Assembly (NCBI GenBank): GCA_934203355.1
Contig: CAKPZC010000022.1
Location: forward strand, 1-33,114
Reading direction: 5' to 3'
DNA from: an uncultured Prevotella sp.
Lineage (GTDB): Bacteria; Bacteroidota; Bacteroidia; Bacteroidales; Bacteroidaceae
Length of the DNA: 33,114 bases
The notes beneath the pieces are model-generated. The model was not told the DNA's origin and searched no databases. It saw only the letters and a list, made by a program, of their open reading frames with translations. The translations under genes were made by a program, and so were the position numbers. Positions 26,309 to 33,114 of the stretch are shown here, one piece after another. Positions within the stretch are counted from its first letter, which is position 1. Each line of letters starts with the position of its first letter.

Positions 26309-26885
26309 AAAACCTCTTTCCGAAGAGTATATGAAAGAAAGTGGTGATAAGAATCTTGGTGTCGGTCCACATACTCTGGTGCTTCAGGTAGTAGAGGTCG
26401 TAGTCGAGTCGAAGCAACATCTTTTCCATAGTGTCGGTATAGCCGTTGTGCAGAGTGGCATAGGAAGTCACTCCGGGGCGTATGGCATACAATTCGGCAT
26501 AGCGCGGATTGTGCTTCATAATCTGGTCGATATAGAATTTGCGTTCAGGACGGTAGCCAATGAAAGCCATGTCGCCCTTGAGCACGTTCCACAACTGTGG
26601 CAGTTCGTCGAGATGATGTGCACGCATCCATTTGCCAGTCTTAGTGAGTCGCGGGTCGCTCAAGGCTCCATCGAGCAGCAACTGCGGACCATCCTTCTCG
26701 GCATCGATGCGCATACTACGGAACTTGTAGATATAGAAAGGCTTGCCATGCAGACCTATGCGCTCCTGACGGTATATAACGGGCATTCCGTCCTCACAGC
26801 GTATTGCCACATAACATATGGCAAACAGTGGGGCAAATACCACAAGGGCTATCGCGGAGAATACGAAATCTATAAGTCTCTTCAT
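26307..26885 (-). CDS. Undecaprenyl-phosphate-type sugar transferase
   Basis: This 192-residue protein is a short, single-domain bacterial sugar transferase (PglC/WbaP-type core). It has one N-terminal hydrophobic segment (about 3-28), KFRSM (54-58), the catalytic DELPQL region (93-98), GDM (104-106) and RPER (112-115). It moves a sugar-1-phosphate from UDP-sugar to undecaprenyl phosphate, starting glycan or capsule assembly on the inner membrane. I chose ATG 26885 (MKRLIDF); a TTG nine bases upstream would add only three residues. No other polysaccharide gene is adjacent, apart from a separately terminated nucleotidyltransferase upstream. Confidence 0.9.
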   Translation of the reverse strand: MKRLIDFVFSAIALVVFAPLFAICYVAIRCEDGMPVIYRQERIGLHGKPFYIYKFRSMRIDAEKDGPQLLLDGALSDPRLTKTGKWMRAHHLDELPQLWNVLKGDMAFIGYRPERKFYIDQIMKHNPRYAELYAIRPGVTSYATLHNGYTDTMEKMLLRLDYDLYYLKHQSMWTDTKILITTFFHILFGKRF

Positions 26886-26972
26886 CTGTTTCAAGAAAAA
26901 TAAGGGTTGGCAAGCCCCATGAGTTTTATTGTTTCTAAATTATATTTTTTATACGTTCATATATTATAACGC

Positions 26973-27008
26973 AAAATGGGAGCTTTAATTGCATAAAGCT
27001 CCCATTTT
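26973..27008 (-). terminator. Terminator after the nucleotidyltransferase gene
   Basis: AAAATGGGAGCTTTA (26973-26987) and TAAAGCTCCCATTTT (26994-27008) form a perfect 15-bp stem with a 6-nt loop and A/T-rich flanks. It separates the nucleotidyltransferase gene from the sugar transferase gene on the same strand. Confidence 0.9.
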
Positions 27009-27056
27009 TATTTAAAAAATCCTAAGCCTTCAATTTATGCTATGTAGCAAATTGAC

Positions 27057-27971
27057 TTAGAACATCTTCTCGGGATAAATGCCATCGTCGGCAAGTTTCT
27101 GGAACTTAGCCACTACCTCAGGGCGATCCTCAGGATATGTCACACCAAACCACTTAGAGGTGGTATCAAGCACCTCGCATGTAGCAGTGCCGTCGTGGAT
27201 GAGCTTGTCGACCATGAGCGGAATGAAGAACTCGCTCTTGAGGTTTGACATGTTCTTTGGGTCAGAAAGGAACTCGCGGAAGTAGTCGTTGCTGTGCTTG
27301 AAGTAGTCGGGAGTGAAGCCCCAGAAGTTCATAGACACTGGAGTTGTGTCGGGAATAGCCACCCATGTCTCGCCGTCGTCCTCAAGATACTTCACAACAC
27401 CGTCGAAACGCTGAATCTTTGTGCGCTCCACAACTGATGTGAGGTGATGGTTCTCATCGTTCTCGCATACGCCACGGCTCACAGTGCCACTCTCAGAGAG
27501 TGTGTTGCCTACGCGGAAGCCCACCATTGCATACTTGCCAGTAGAACCCTCGGGAAGCTCCGAGAGCCACTTGCCCATAACGCGGAAAGCGTCGCGGTCG
27601 TAGAAGTCGTCGCAGTTGAGCACAGCGAACGGCTCATTGATAACGCTCTCACCCATCATAAGGGCATGGTTGGTGCCCCATGGCTTTGTGCGCTCCTCTG
27701 GGCACTTGAAGCCTTCGGGCAGAGCGTCGAGGCTCTGGAATACGAGTTCACATGGGATATGACCTTCATATTTAGAAAGCACGATGCGACGGAAGTCGTC
27801 CTCAAAATCCTTGCGGATTACGAATACGAGCTTGCCGAAACCAGCGTTGATAGCATCGTAGATAGAATAGTCCATGATTGTCTCGCCGTGGGGGCCGAGT
27901 TCATCGAGCTGCTTCAGACCACCGTAGCGGCTGCCCATACCTGCAGCGAGGAGAAAGAGAGTTGGTTTCAT
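27057..27971 (-). CDS. Sugar-phosphate nucleotidyltransferase
   Basis: The 304-residue protein opens with LLAAGMGSRYGGLKQ (7-21), the nucleotide-binding loop of NTP_transferase enzymes, followed by the NCDDFYDRDA block that holds the metal-binding Asp. It lacks a C-terminal left-handed beta-helix, so it is a nucleotidyltransferase only. It should join an NTP and a sugar-1-phosphate into an activated sugar; the exact sugar cannot be told from sequence. Related genes in Bacteroidota are often paired with an aminoglycoside-kinase-like phosphotransferase, which is absent here. A -7 box lies upstream and a strong terminator downstream. Confidence 0.85.
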   Translation of the reverse strand: MKPTLFLLAAGMGSRYGGLKQLDELGPHGETIMDYSIYDAINAGFGKLVFVIRKDFEDDFRRIVLSKYEGHIPCELVFQSLDALPEGFKCPEERTKPWGTNHALMMGESVINEPFAVLNCDDFYDRDAFRVMGKWLSELPEGSTGKYAMVGFRVGNTLSESGTVSRGVCENDENHHLTSVVERTKIQRFDGVVKYLEDDGETWVAIPDTTPVSMNFWGFTPDYFKHSNDYFREFLSDPKNMSNLKSEFFIPLMVDKLIHDGTATCEVLDTTSKWFGVTYPEDRPEVVAKFQKLADDGIYPEKMF

Positions 27972-28043
27972 AATCTTTTGTTATTATGTGTTAGTTTTGA
28001 GAAATTCTCTACTTTATTATTAGAGGTTTATCTATATCAATCA

Positions 28044-28051
28044 CAAAAGTA
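28044..28051 (-). promoter_or_regulatory. -7 promoter element for the nucleotidyltransferase gene
   Basis: The minus strand reads TACTTTTG, matching TAnnTTTG, about 73 bp before the start codon. No TTTG is seen at the right -33 distance. Confidence 0.45.
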
Positions 28052-28116
28052 ACAAAATGCAATGGAATAAAAAAAGTTTTACGCTGTTTTTTTTCGTTTT
28101 ATTGTCTTATAACAAG

Positions 28117-28177
28117 AAAGAGAGGGCGAACAAACCCTAAAAACATTACGCTTTTAGGCTCATTCTGCCCTCTCTTT
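28117..28177 (-). terminator. Two-stem terminator after the porin gene
   Basis: An outer stem AAAGAGAGGGC/GCCCTCTCTTT (28117-28127 and 28167-28177) encloses an inner stem CCTAAAA/TTTTAGG (28136-28142 and 28152-28158). It lies about 60 bp past the porin stop codon. The flanking T-rich stretch is modest. Confidence 0.7.
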
Positions 28178-28235
28178 ATGAACTGAAATGATATTTATGG
28201 CATATGGATTATTGCTAAACGGTCAACTCGTCAAC

Positions 28236-29822
28236 TTAGAACTTGATATCAAGACCCACGCCAAACACGTTGTTGTTGCGTGTGTAGTCGGAGCCATAGT
28301 TTATCTTTGTTGTTCCGAGACTCACCTCCTCATTGGTCTTCTTGTGCTCGTAGAAAGTGTGGAAGTAAGCCACATTGAGGTCCATCTTCTTCGAGAGATG
28401 CACCACTCCACCTATAGCCACTGAATTAGAGCTTACCACGAACGACTTGTCGTCCATGTACTCGTCGGACAAGCCATAGTTGGTGTTCTGCCATCCGGTG
28501 CTGACGGTGAAAGTTTTGTTGATGTCATACTCGGCTCCAGCGCTCCACTCTACAGTGCCGCGGTCGAGCGTCTTGTTGCGATTGTTGTATGATGTGGCGT
28601 TCTTGTCGTCAAACCAATGGAAACCCACGTTCACTCGCAGAGCATCGACAGGCTTGAAACCTACGCCCACGGTGAGCAGCGACGGAATGTCGTTTGCAAT
28701 CTTCTTGCCGTCCTCGTATTCGCCAATAGCATCGTCGAGCTTAGAGTCGAACTGCTGCTTGAGTCCCATCATAGTTGCAGTCACTGTAGGGTCGCCCAAT
28801 ACAGCTGCCGTCTTCTGCTGAGCAGCTATAGTAGCAGCCTCCTCCGACATACCAGCTCCCATGAGCTGCTGCTTCAGGATGCCGTTCATCTTGGTGGCAA
28901 GATTGTCGGCAAGGTTGCCTATCGACGGCACATGGTTCACCGACTTGTTCTTCAAGCGCATACGTGTCTTGAACTCATACTTGGCTGAGAAGTTCCATCG
29001 ATCGGTCTTGAAGTCAACACCAACAATCGGAGTGAATCCGAGGCCGCTCTGGTCGCAGCTCAGTTCAATGTCGGCAGCGTCGGAACGCATAGGGTTGAGC
29101 ACAGAGTAAAGCGGTGTTGCGCCAACCTTGATGTCACGCACATAGCCATAATAGTTGCACAGAGCATATACGCCACGCACTCCAGCAAAGGCACTGAAGT
29201 TGTCGCTCACCTTATAGGCTGCACCAAGCGACACGCCATAATAGTACTGGCGACCGTGCATATAGCTGTCGTAGCTATACTTTCCTTGGCTTCCGAAAGC
29301 CTTATCCGAGGTAAACATCTGTGCACCAAGAGCCTTGTCGACTGCTCCGGCAAGTCCGCAAGCAGCCATAGCTGTCTCGCTGACGATCTTCTCGAACGAG
29401 CCGAGACCATTGTCGAACGTACACTTGCCACCGCCACCTGTCAGCGCGATGTTGGCCTGCATCGACCAGCGACCCTTGTTGTAGACATATTGCAACGAGG
29501 GGATTACTGGAGCAAAAGCCTTGCCTTTGAAATCACGGGGAGTAATGGGATTGTTCACATTGTTGGTGAACAAATAATAGTCATTGTTGATAGTACGGGT
29601 CTGGTAAGCCGTCTGAATATTGAGCGACAGATAACGTCCCTCGCCCATGAATACCACACCTGCTGGGTTGAAATACACACCATCAATACCTATAGAAGCC
29701 TCACGGCTCATCATACGGTTGAATGCTACATTCTGATTGGTGTTTGTAAGAAGTCCTCCTGCAAACGAAACGCTGCTTGATGCAATCGCTGCTGTCAAGC
29801 AAGCCACTTTAAACTTATTCAT
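28236..29822 (-). CDS. OmpP1/FadL/TodX-family outer membrane protein
   Basis: The 528-residue protein has a signal peptide ending near SFAGG, then the family's N-terminal plug region (GGLLTNTNQNVAFNRM, IGIDGVYFNPAGV). A long series of alternating amphipathic beta-strands ends in an aromatic C-terminus (VFGVGLDIKF), typical of an outer-membrane barrel. FadL-type channels import long-chain fatty acids or other hydrophobic compounds by lateral diffusion. A helical insertion around the middle (KMNGILKQQLMGAGMSEEAA) is larger than in FadL. I chose ATG 29822 rather than an upstream in-frame codon at 29912, since it places the signal peptide at the terminus and sits below a TACCTTTG -7 box. Confidence 0.9.
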   Translation of the reverse strand: MNKFKVACLTAAIASSSVSFAGGLLTNTNQNVAFNRMMSREASIGIDGVYFNPAGVVFMGEGRYLSLNIQTAYQTRTINNDYYLFTNNVNNPITPRDFKGKAFAPVIPSLQYVYNKGRWSMQANIALTGGGGKCTFDNGLGSFEKIVSETAMAACGLAGAVDKALGAQMFTSDKAFGSQGKYSYDSYMHGRQYYYGVSLGAAYKVSDNFSAFAGVRGVYALCNYYGYVRDIKVGATPLYSVLNPMRSDAADIELSCDQSGLGFTPIVGVDFKTDRWNFSAKYEFKTRMRLKNKSVNHVPSIGNLADNLATKMNGILKQQLMGAGMSEEAATIAAQQKTAAVLGDPTVTATMMGLKQQFDSKLDDAIGEYEDGKKIANDIPSLLTVGVGFKPVDALRVNVGFHWFDDKNATSYNNRNKTLDRGTVEWSAGAEYDINKTFTVSTGWQNTNYGLSDEYMDDKSFVVSSNSVAIGGVVHLSKKMDLNVAYFHTFYEHKKTNEEVSLGTTKINYGSDYTRNNNVFGVGLDIKF

Positions 29823-29848
29823 CTTAATTACCTTTAAAATATTGGTTG

Positions 29849-29856
29849 CAAAGGTA
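29849..29856 (-). promoter_or_regulatory. -7 promoter element for the porin gene
   Basis: The minus strand reads TACCTTTG followed by CA, identical to the alaS -7 box, 26 bp before the porin start codon. The -33 region lacks TTTG. Confidence 0.6.
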
Positions 29857-29972
29857 AATAAATTGTTCTGTTTTTCCACTGTATTATAAAGTCTTTTAAG
29901 CTCTATTAACAATAAAACGAGCTTTTAGAGTAAAACACGGTCGAAAAGGCTATAATTTAGATTGTTTTTCCG

Positions 29973-29980
29973 TAAATTTG
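29973..29980 (+). promoter_or_regulatory. -7 promoter element for the gluQ gene
   Basis: TAAATTTG matches TAnnTTTG and ends only 4 bp before the annotated ATG. If used, the mRNA would be leaderless or would start translation at a later codon. Confidence 0.5.
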
Positions 29981-29984
29981 CACT

Positions 29985-30977
29985 ATGGAAAAACAGATAG
30001 AAAATAAAACAAACAATAATACTTCATCCCCAATCAACGACCGCAACAACACTGCCGTGAATAGTTGCGATAATGTCGTGAAAGGACGTTTTGCACCGTC
30101 GCCAACTGGGCGCATGCATCTGGGCAACGTGTTCAGCGCACTACTATCGTGGCTGTCGGCAAAACAAAAGGGAGGCTCATGGCTGTTGCGCATCGAAGAC
30201 ATCGACCCGCAACGCTCGCGTCAGGAATACGCCGACTTGATAATGGACGATCTCGACTGGCTGGGACTCAACTGGGACGAGGGGCCGTTCTATCAAAGCC
30301 AACGTGGCGACATATACGAACACTATCTGGAAAGCCTCAATTCGCGCTCGCTCACCTATCCATGCTACTGCACGCGAGCCGACATACTCGCCACACAGGC
30401 ACCTCACGAGAGCGACGGACGTGTGGTATATAAAGGCACATGCCGCAACCTCGCCCCTTCGCTCCACAACGGTCCGGCTGCGATACGCATGAAGGTGCCA
30501 CTGGAAGGCGAGGACACCGTGAGTTTCACCGACGGTCACTACGGCACGCAAACGGTGAGTCTCGCCACTCAATGCGGCGACTTCATCGTCAGACGCAAAG
30601 ACGGAGCATGGGCTTATCAACTCGCAGTGGTTGTAGACGACGCACTGATGGGCATCAACGAGGTGGTGAGAGGTCGCGACCTGCTGCTTTCGTCGCCTCA
30701 ACAGATTTATCTTGCCCGACAATTGGGATTCGCCCCACCCCACTTCATTCATCTGCCACTACTGTGCAACACCGCCGGACAACGACTCTCGAAACGCGAC
30801 CAAAGTCTGAGCCTGGAATTTCTGCGACAGCAATACTCACCACATCAGATTATAGGAATGCTTGCCTACACAGCCCACATCACGCCCACACCCGATGCCA
30901 TTGCCCCATGCGACCTAATTGAACAGTTCGCATGGGATGTCGTCGGCACTAACGACATCGTGTTAGAGCACGCATAG
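29985..30977 (+). CDS. gluQ: Glutamyl-Q tRNA(Asp) synthetase
   Basis: The 330-residue protein contains GRFAPSPTGRMHLGN (HIGH region), LRIEDIDPQRSR, and an LSKRDQS KMSKS-like loop, without an anticodon-binding domain. This is the GluQ-RS (YadB) form of GluRS. Its zinc site is visible as Cys127, Cys129, Tyr149 and Cys153. It attaches glutamate to the queuosine base of tRNA-Asp. The first 32 residues (Asn/Thr-rich) precede the conserved fold and are not typical. A GTG at 30057 would give a start closer to the family norm, and the -7 box placed 4 bp before the ATG adds doubt. Its 3-prime end overlaps the converging P-type ATPase gene by 29 bp. Confidence 0.9.
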   Translation: MEKQIENKTNNNTSSPINDRNNTAVNSCDNVVKGRFAPSPTGRMHLGNVFSALLSWLSAKQKGGSWLLRIEDIDPQRSRQEYADLIMDDLDWLGLNWDEGPFYQSQRGDIYEHYLESLNSRSLTYPCYCTRADILATQAPHESDGRVVYKGTCRNLAPSLHNGPAAIRMKVPLEGEDTVSFTDGHYGTQTVSLATQCGDFIVRRKDGAWAYQLAVVVDDALMGINEVVRGRDLLLSSPQQIYLARQLGFAPPHFIHLPLLCNTAGQRLSKRDQSLSLEFLRQQYSPHQIIGMLAYTAHITPTPDAIAPCDLIEQFAWDVVGTNDIVLEHA

Positions 30978-32949
30978 CGTTGAGCACCGCCAACACCGTG
31001 ACGCCCACATCGGCAAACACTGCCATCCACATATTGCCAAGACCAACAGCTGCAAGCAACAGCACAGCCACCTTCACACTAATGGCAAACACCACATTTT
31101 GGCGCGCTATACGTATGGTGCGGCGCGCTATTCTAACGACAGTGGCTATCTTCGACGGATGGTCGTCCATGAGCACCACGTCGGCAGCCTCGATAGCAGC
31201 GTCGCTGCCAAGTCCACCCATGGCTATGCCCACATCGGCTCGCTTAAGCACCGGGGCATCATTTATACCGTCGCCAACAAAAGCAAGACTCTTTCCTTCG
31301 GTAGTTTCCTTTATCAACCGTTCCACATGTGCCACCTTGTCGGCAGGAAGGAGTTCGGCATGGTATTCATCCAAGCCTAAACGCTCTGCCACATCCTTGC
31401 CAACGGCTTCACGGTCGCCTGTGAGCATAACCGTTTTCTCCACACCAAGACGTTTCAACGAGGCTATAGCCTCAGCACTATCCTCCTTAATCTTGTCGTT
31501 GATAACAATGTGTCCGGCATACTTACCATCGACAGCCACATGAATGATAGTGCCTGCTAGATGACAATTGTGAGCTTCCAAACCTATGTCTTCCATCATC
31601 TTGCTGTTGCCCACATATACTGTGCGACCAGATACCTTGGCACGTATACCACGACCAGCAATCTCCTCCACATCTTCTATCTTGCAACCATCTGTTGCCT
31701 CCGAAGGGAAGGCATCACGCAGGGCAGCTCCTATGGGGTGAGTGGTGAAGTGCTCCACATGGGCTGCAAGATGCAGCAACTCATGCTCGTCGAAACTACT
31801 CGGATGCACTGCCTCAACAGCAAACTCACCATGGGTAAGTGTGCCTGTCTTGTCGAACACTACAGTTCCAAGGCTTGCTAATGTGTCCATATACCCACTA
31901 CCCTTGATGAGTATGCCTCGACGCGATGCTGCCCCAATACCTCCGAAGAACGACAGCGGTACACTTATGACCAAGGCGCATGGACAAGACACTACGAGGA
32001 ATATCAATGCTCTATACAACCATGTGGAGAAAGCCAACGCAAACCCATCAGCCGAGAATAAAGGTGGAACGAAAGCCAACGCCAAAGCAGCAAACACAAC
32101 TATCGGGGTATAGACACGCGCAAAACGTGTGATGAACGACTCGCTGCGCGATTTGTGCTCGTCGGCACTCTCCACGAGTCGGATTATCTTGGACACTGTG
32201 CTCTCGCCGAATGTCTTCGTTGTCTTCACGCGTATCACTCCCGTAAGATTGATGCAACCAGACACTACCTCGTCTTTCTCCTCTACTTCTCGCGGACAAC
32301 TCTCGCCTGTCAAGGCTATTGTGTTGAGCGACGTAGCACCTTCTATAATAATGCCGTCGAGAGGTATTTTCTCGCCCGGACGCACTACGATTGTCTCGCC
32401 TACCTTTACATCCTCTGGTTCTACTGACTCAACCTTTCCATCACGCTCCACATTTGCCACATCCGGACGTATGTCCATCAGATGCGAAATGCTCTCACGG
32501 CTTCTGTCCTCGGCATAACCCTCGAAGAGTTCGCCCACTTGAAAGAAGAGCATAACAAAGACTGCCTCGGCAAACTGTGTCTCGGCTCCAGGCAAAAAAC
32601 CTATGCACAAGGCTCCTATCGTAGCCACCGACATGAGGAAGTCCTCATTGAACACATCGCCCTTGGCTATTCCCTCCAATGCCTCGCCAAGTGTGTCGTG
32701 GCCTATAAGTAGATAAGGTACAAGATAGACAAGAAGCAACTGCCAAGTGGCAATACTCGTGTTGTGCTCGACAACCACGGCAACCGCAAGCAGAACTATA
32801 GTAGTGATAATAAGCAAGAGTTTCGATTTCAATCCCCCTTCATCATGCTCGTGATGATGATGGTGGGCATGATGCTCGTGGTGGTGATGGGCATGAAGCT
32901 CATTGTGTTGATGATGTCCATGTGTTTGGCAACAATTACATTTTCCCAT
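30949..32949 (-). CDS. Zn/Cd/Pb-type P-type ATPase with His-rich N-terminus
   Basis: The 666-residue heavy-metal P1B ATPase has the dephosphorylation motif TGES (214-217), the metal-site CPC in transmembrane helix (322-324), phosphorylated Asp366 in DKTGT, and GDGIND (559-564). There is no ferredoxin-like HMA domain. Instead residues 1-36 carry CNCC and about eighteen His in HH clusters, a common substitute metal-binding tail. CPC plus a His-rich tail fits export of Zn(II), Cd(II) or Pb(II), but copper cannot be excluded. It has its own -7 box and a nearby palindrome for regulation. Its 3-prime end overlaps gluQ by 29 bp in the convergent orientation. Confidence 0.92.
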   Translation of the reverse strand: MGKCNCCQTHGHHQHNELHAHHHHEHHAHHHHHEHDEGGLKSKLLLIITTIVLLAVAVVVEHNTSIATWQLLLVYLVPYLLIGHDTLGEALEGIAKGDVFNEDFLMSVATIGALCIGFLPGAETQFAEAVFVMLFFQVGELFEGYAEDRSRESISHLMDIRPDVANVERDGKVESVEPEDVKVGETIVVRPGEKIPLDGIIIEGATSLNTIALTGESCPREVEEKDEVVSGCINLTGVIRVKTTKTFGESTVSKIIRLVESADEHKSRSESFITRFARVYTPIVVFAALALAFVPPLFSADGFALAFSTWLYRALIFLVVSCPCALVISVPLSFFGGIGAASRRGILIKGSGYMDTLASLGTVVFDKTGTLTHGEFAVEAVHPSSFDEHELLHLAAHVEHFTTHPIGAALRDAFPSEATDGCKIEDVEEIAGRGIRAKVSGRTVYVGNSKMMEDIGLEAHNCHLAGTIIHVAVDGKYAGHIVINDKIKEDSAEAIASLKRLGVEKTVMLTGDREAVGKDVAERLGLDEYHAELLPADKVAHVERLIKETTEGKSLAFVGDGINDAPVLKRADVGIAMGGLGSDAAIEAADVVLMDDHPSKIATVVRIARRTIRIARQNVVFAISVKVAVLLLAAVGLGNMWMAVFADVGVTVLAVLNAMRALTRCR

Positions 32950-32992
32950 AACAATATATATATTTAGTCGTTTTGTTTATATTTTACAAATG

Positions 32993-33000
32993 CAAAATTA
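32993..33000 (-). promoter_or_regulatory. -7 promoter element for the P-type ATPase gene
   Basis: The minus strand reads TAATTTTG, matching TAnnTTTG, 43 bp before the start codon. No TTTG lies at the ideal -33 spacing; the palindrome at 33013-33027 occupies that place. Confidence 0.55.
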
Positions 33001-33012
33001 CTCCAAAACGAA

Positions 33013-33027
33013 TGCAACCGGGTTGCA
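33013..33027. promoter_or_regulatory. Perfect palindrome, candidate operator for the metal pump
   Basis: TGCAACC-G-GGTTGCA is a perfect 7+1+7 palindrome centred 20 bp upstream of the -7 box of the ATPase gene, thus over the -33 region. That is where a repressor or a MerR-type activator would bind. The binding factor is not in the window. Confidence 0.5.
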
Positions 33028-33037
33028 AACAACAAAA

Positions 33038-33114
33038 AGAGGGTGTGTCAAAATAGGAGTTAGAGGAAGTTTGGGCTTCGCCCGAAGTTAACGGAAGTTA
33101 GCGGACATATGTAT
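33038..33114. repeat. Edge of a probable dispersed intergenic repeat
   Basis: From about 33038 the sequence changes to GGGTGTGTCAAAATAGGAGT followed by GAAGTT and GTTAG motifs and a GGGC-TTC-GCCC mini-hairpin (about 33073-33083). This resembles dispersed non-coding repeats or insertion-sequence ends in Prevotella-like genomes, as I recall them. It runs off the window, so neither its length nor its ends can be defined. Confidence 0.35.

Noticed and set aside
29823..29912. Longer porin start at 29912
   Set aside because: It would bury the signal peptide and cover the TACCTTTG promoter box.

Overview
The window looks like chromosomal DNA of a Bacteroidota member close to Prevotella/Segatella. 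Upstream regions repeatedly carry the Bacteroidota sigma-ABfr promoter pattern (TTTG or TTG, 19-20 bp, TAnnTTTG), and Shine-Dalgarno sites are scarce. Secreted proteins end in type IX secretion-like C-terminal domains, and an OmpP1/FadL-type porin and a GH89 glycosidase are present. The assignment is inferred from sequence style, since no rRNA or species marker is in the window.

Region 1 (1-8573, minus strand) is AT-rich and accessory in character. A DUF445 membrane protein is followed by a dynamin-like P-loop GTPase (798 aa), two mutually homologous smaller P-loop GTPases (360 and 436 aa), a 251-aa protein with a C-terminal membrane anchor, a soluble M48-type metallopeptidase with a C-terminal zinc ribbon, and perhaps a 150-aa unknown. 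Gaps of a few bases and overlaps of 23 and 4 bp tie the core genes into one operon. This is the best candidate for an undescribed system. Beyond it, up to the left edge, lie an ORF with no start codon and a 39-bp coding tandem repeat, and a truncated unknown gene.

Region 2 (8574-9712) has no convincing gene. It holds a minus-strand promoter, a probable structured RNA ending in a strong terminator just upstream of the DUF445 operon, several repeats including five 22-bp tandem copies, and a plus-strand promoter for the next operon.

Region 3 (9713-17517, plus strand) is visibly GC-richer. It encodes three exported proteins with sorting-type C-termini: a 1164-aa surface protein with GLUG-like repeats, an M6-family metalloprotease starting at TTG, and a 446-aa propeller-like protein.

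Region 4 (17520-20910) holds two divergent AAA/DUF4143 ATPase genes. Each is preceded by its own array of 33-bp phased repeats, and the plus-strand gene is bracketed by a related direct repeat.

Region 5 (20959-33114) is mostly core genome: alaS, a MerR-like regulator divergent from alaS through interlocked promoters, an alpha-N-acetylglucosaminidase, a sugar transferase, a sugar nucleotidyltransferase, an OmpP1/FadL porin, glutamyl-Q tRNA(Asp) synthetase, and a Zn/Cd-type P-type ATPase with a His-rich N-terminus and a palindrome at its promoter. The right edge cuts into what appears to be a dispersed intergenic repeat.
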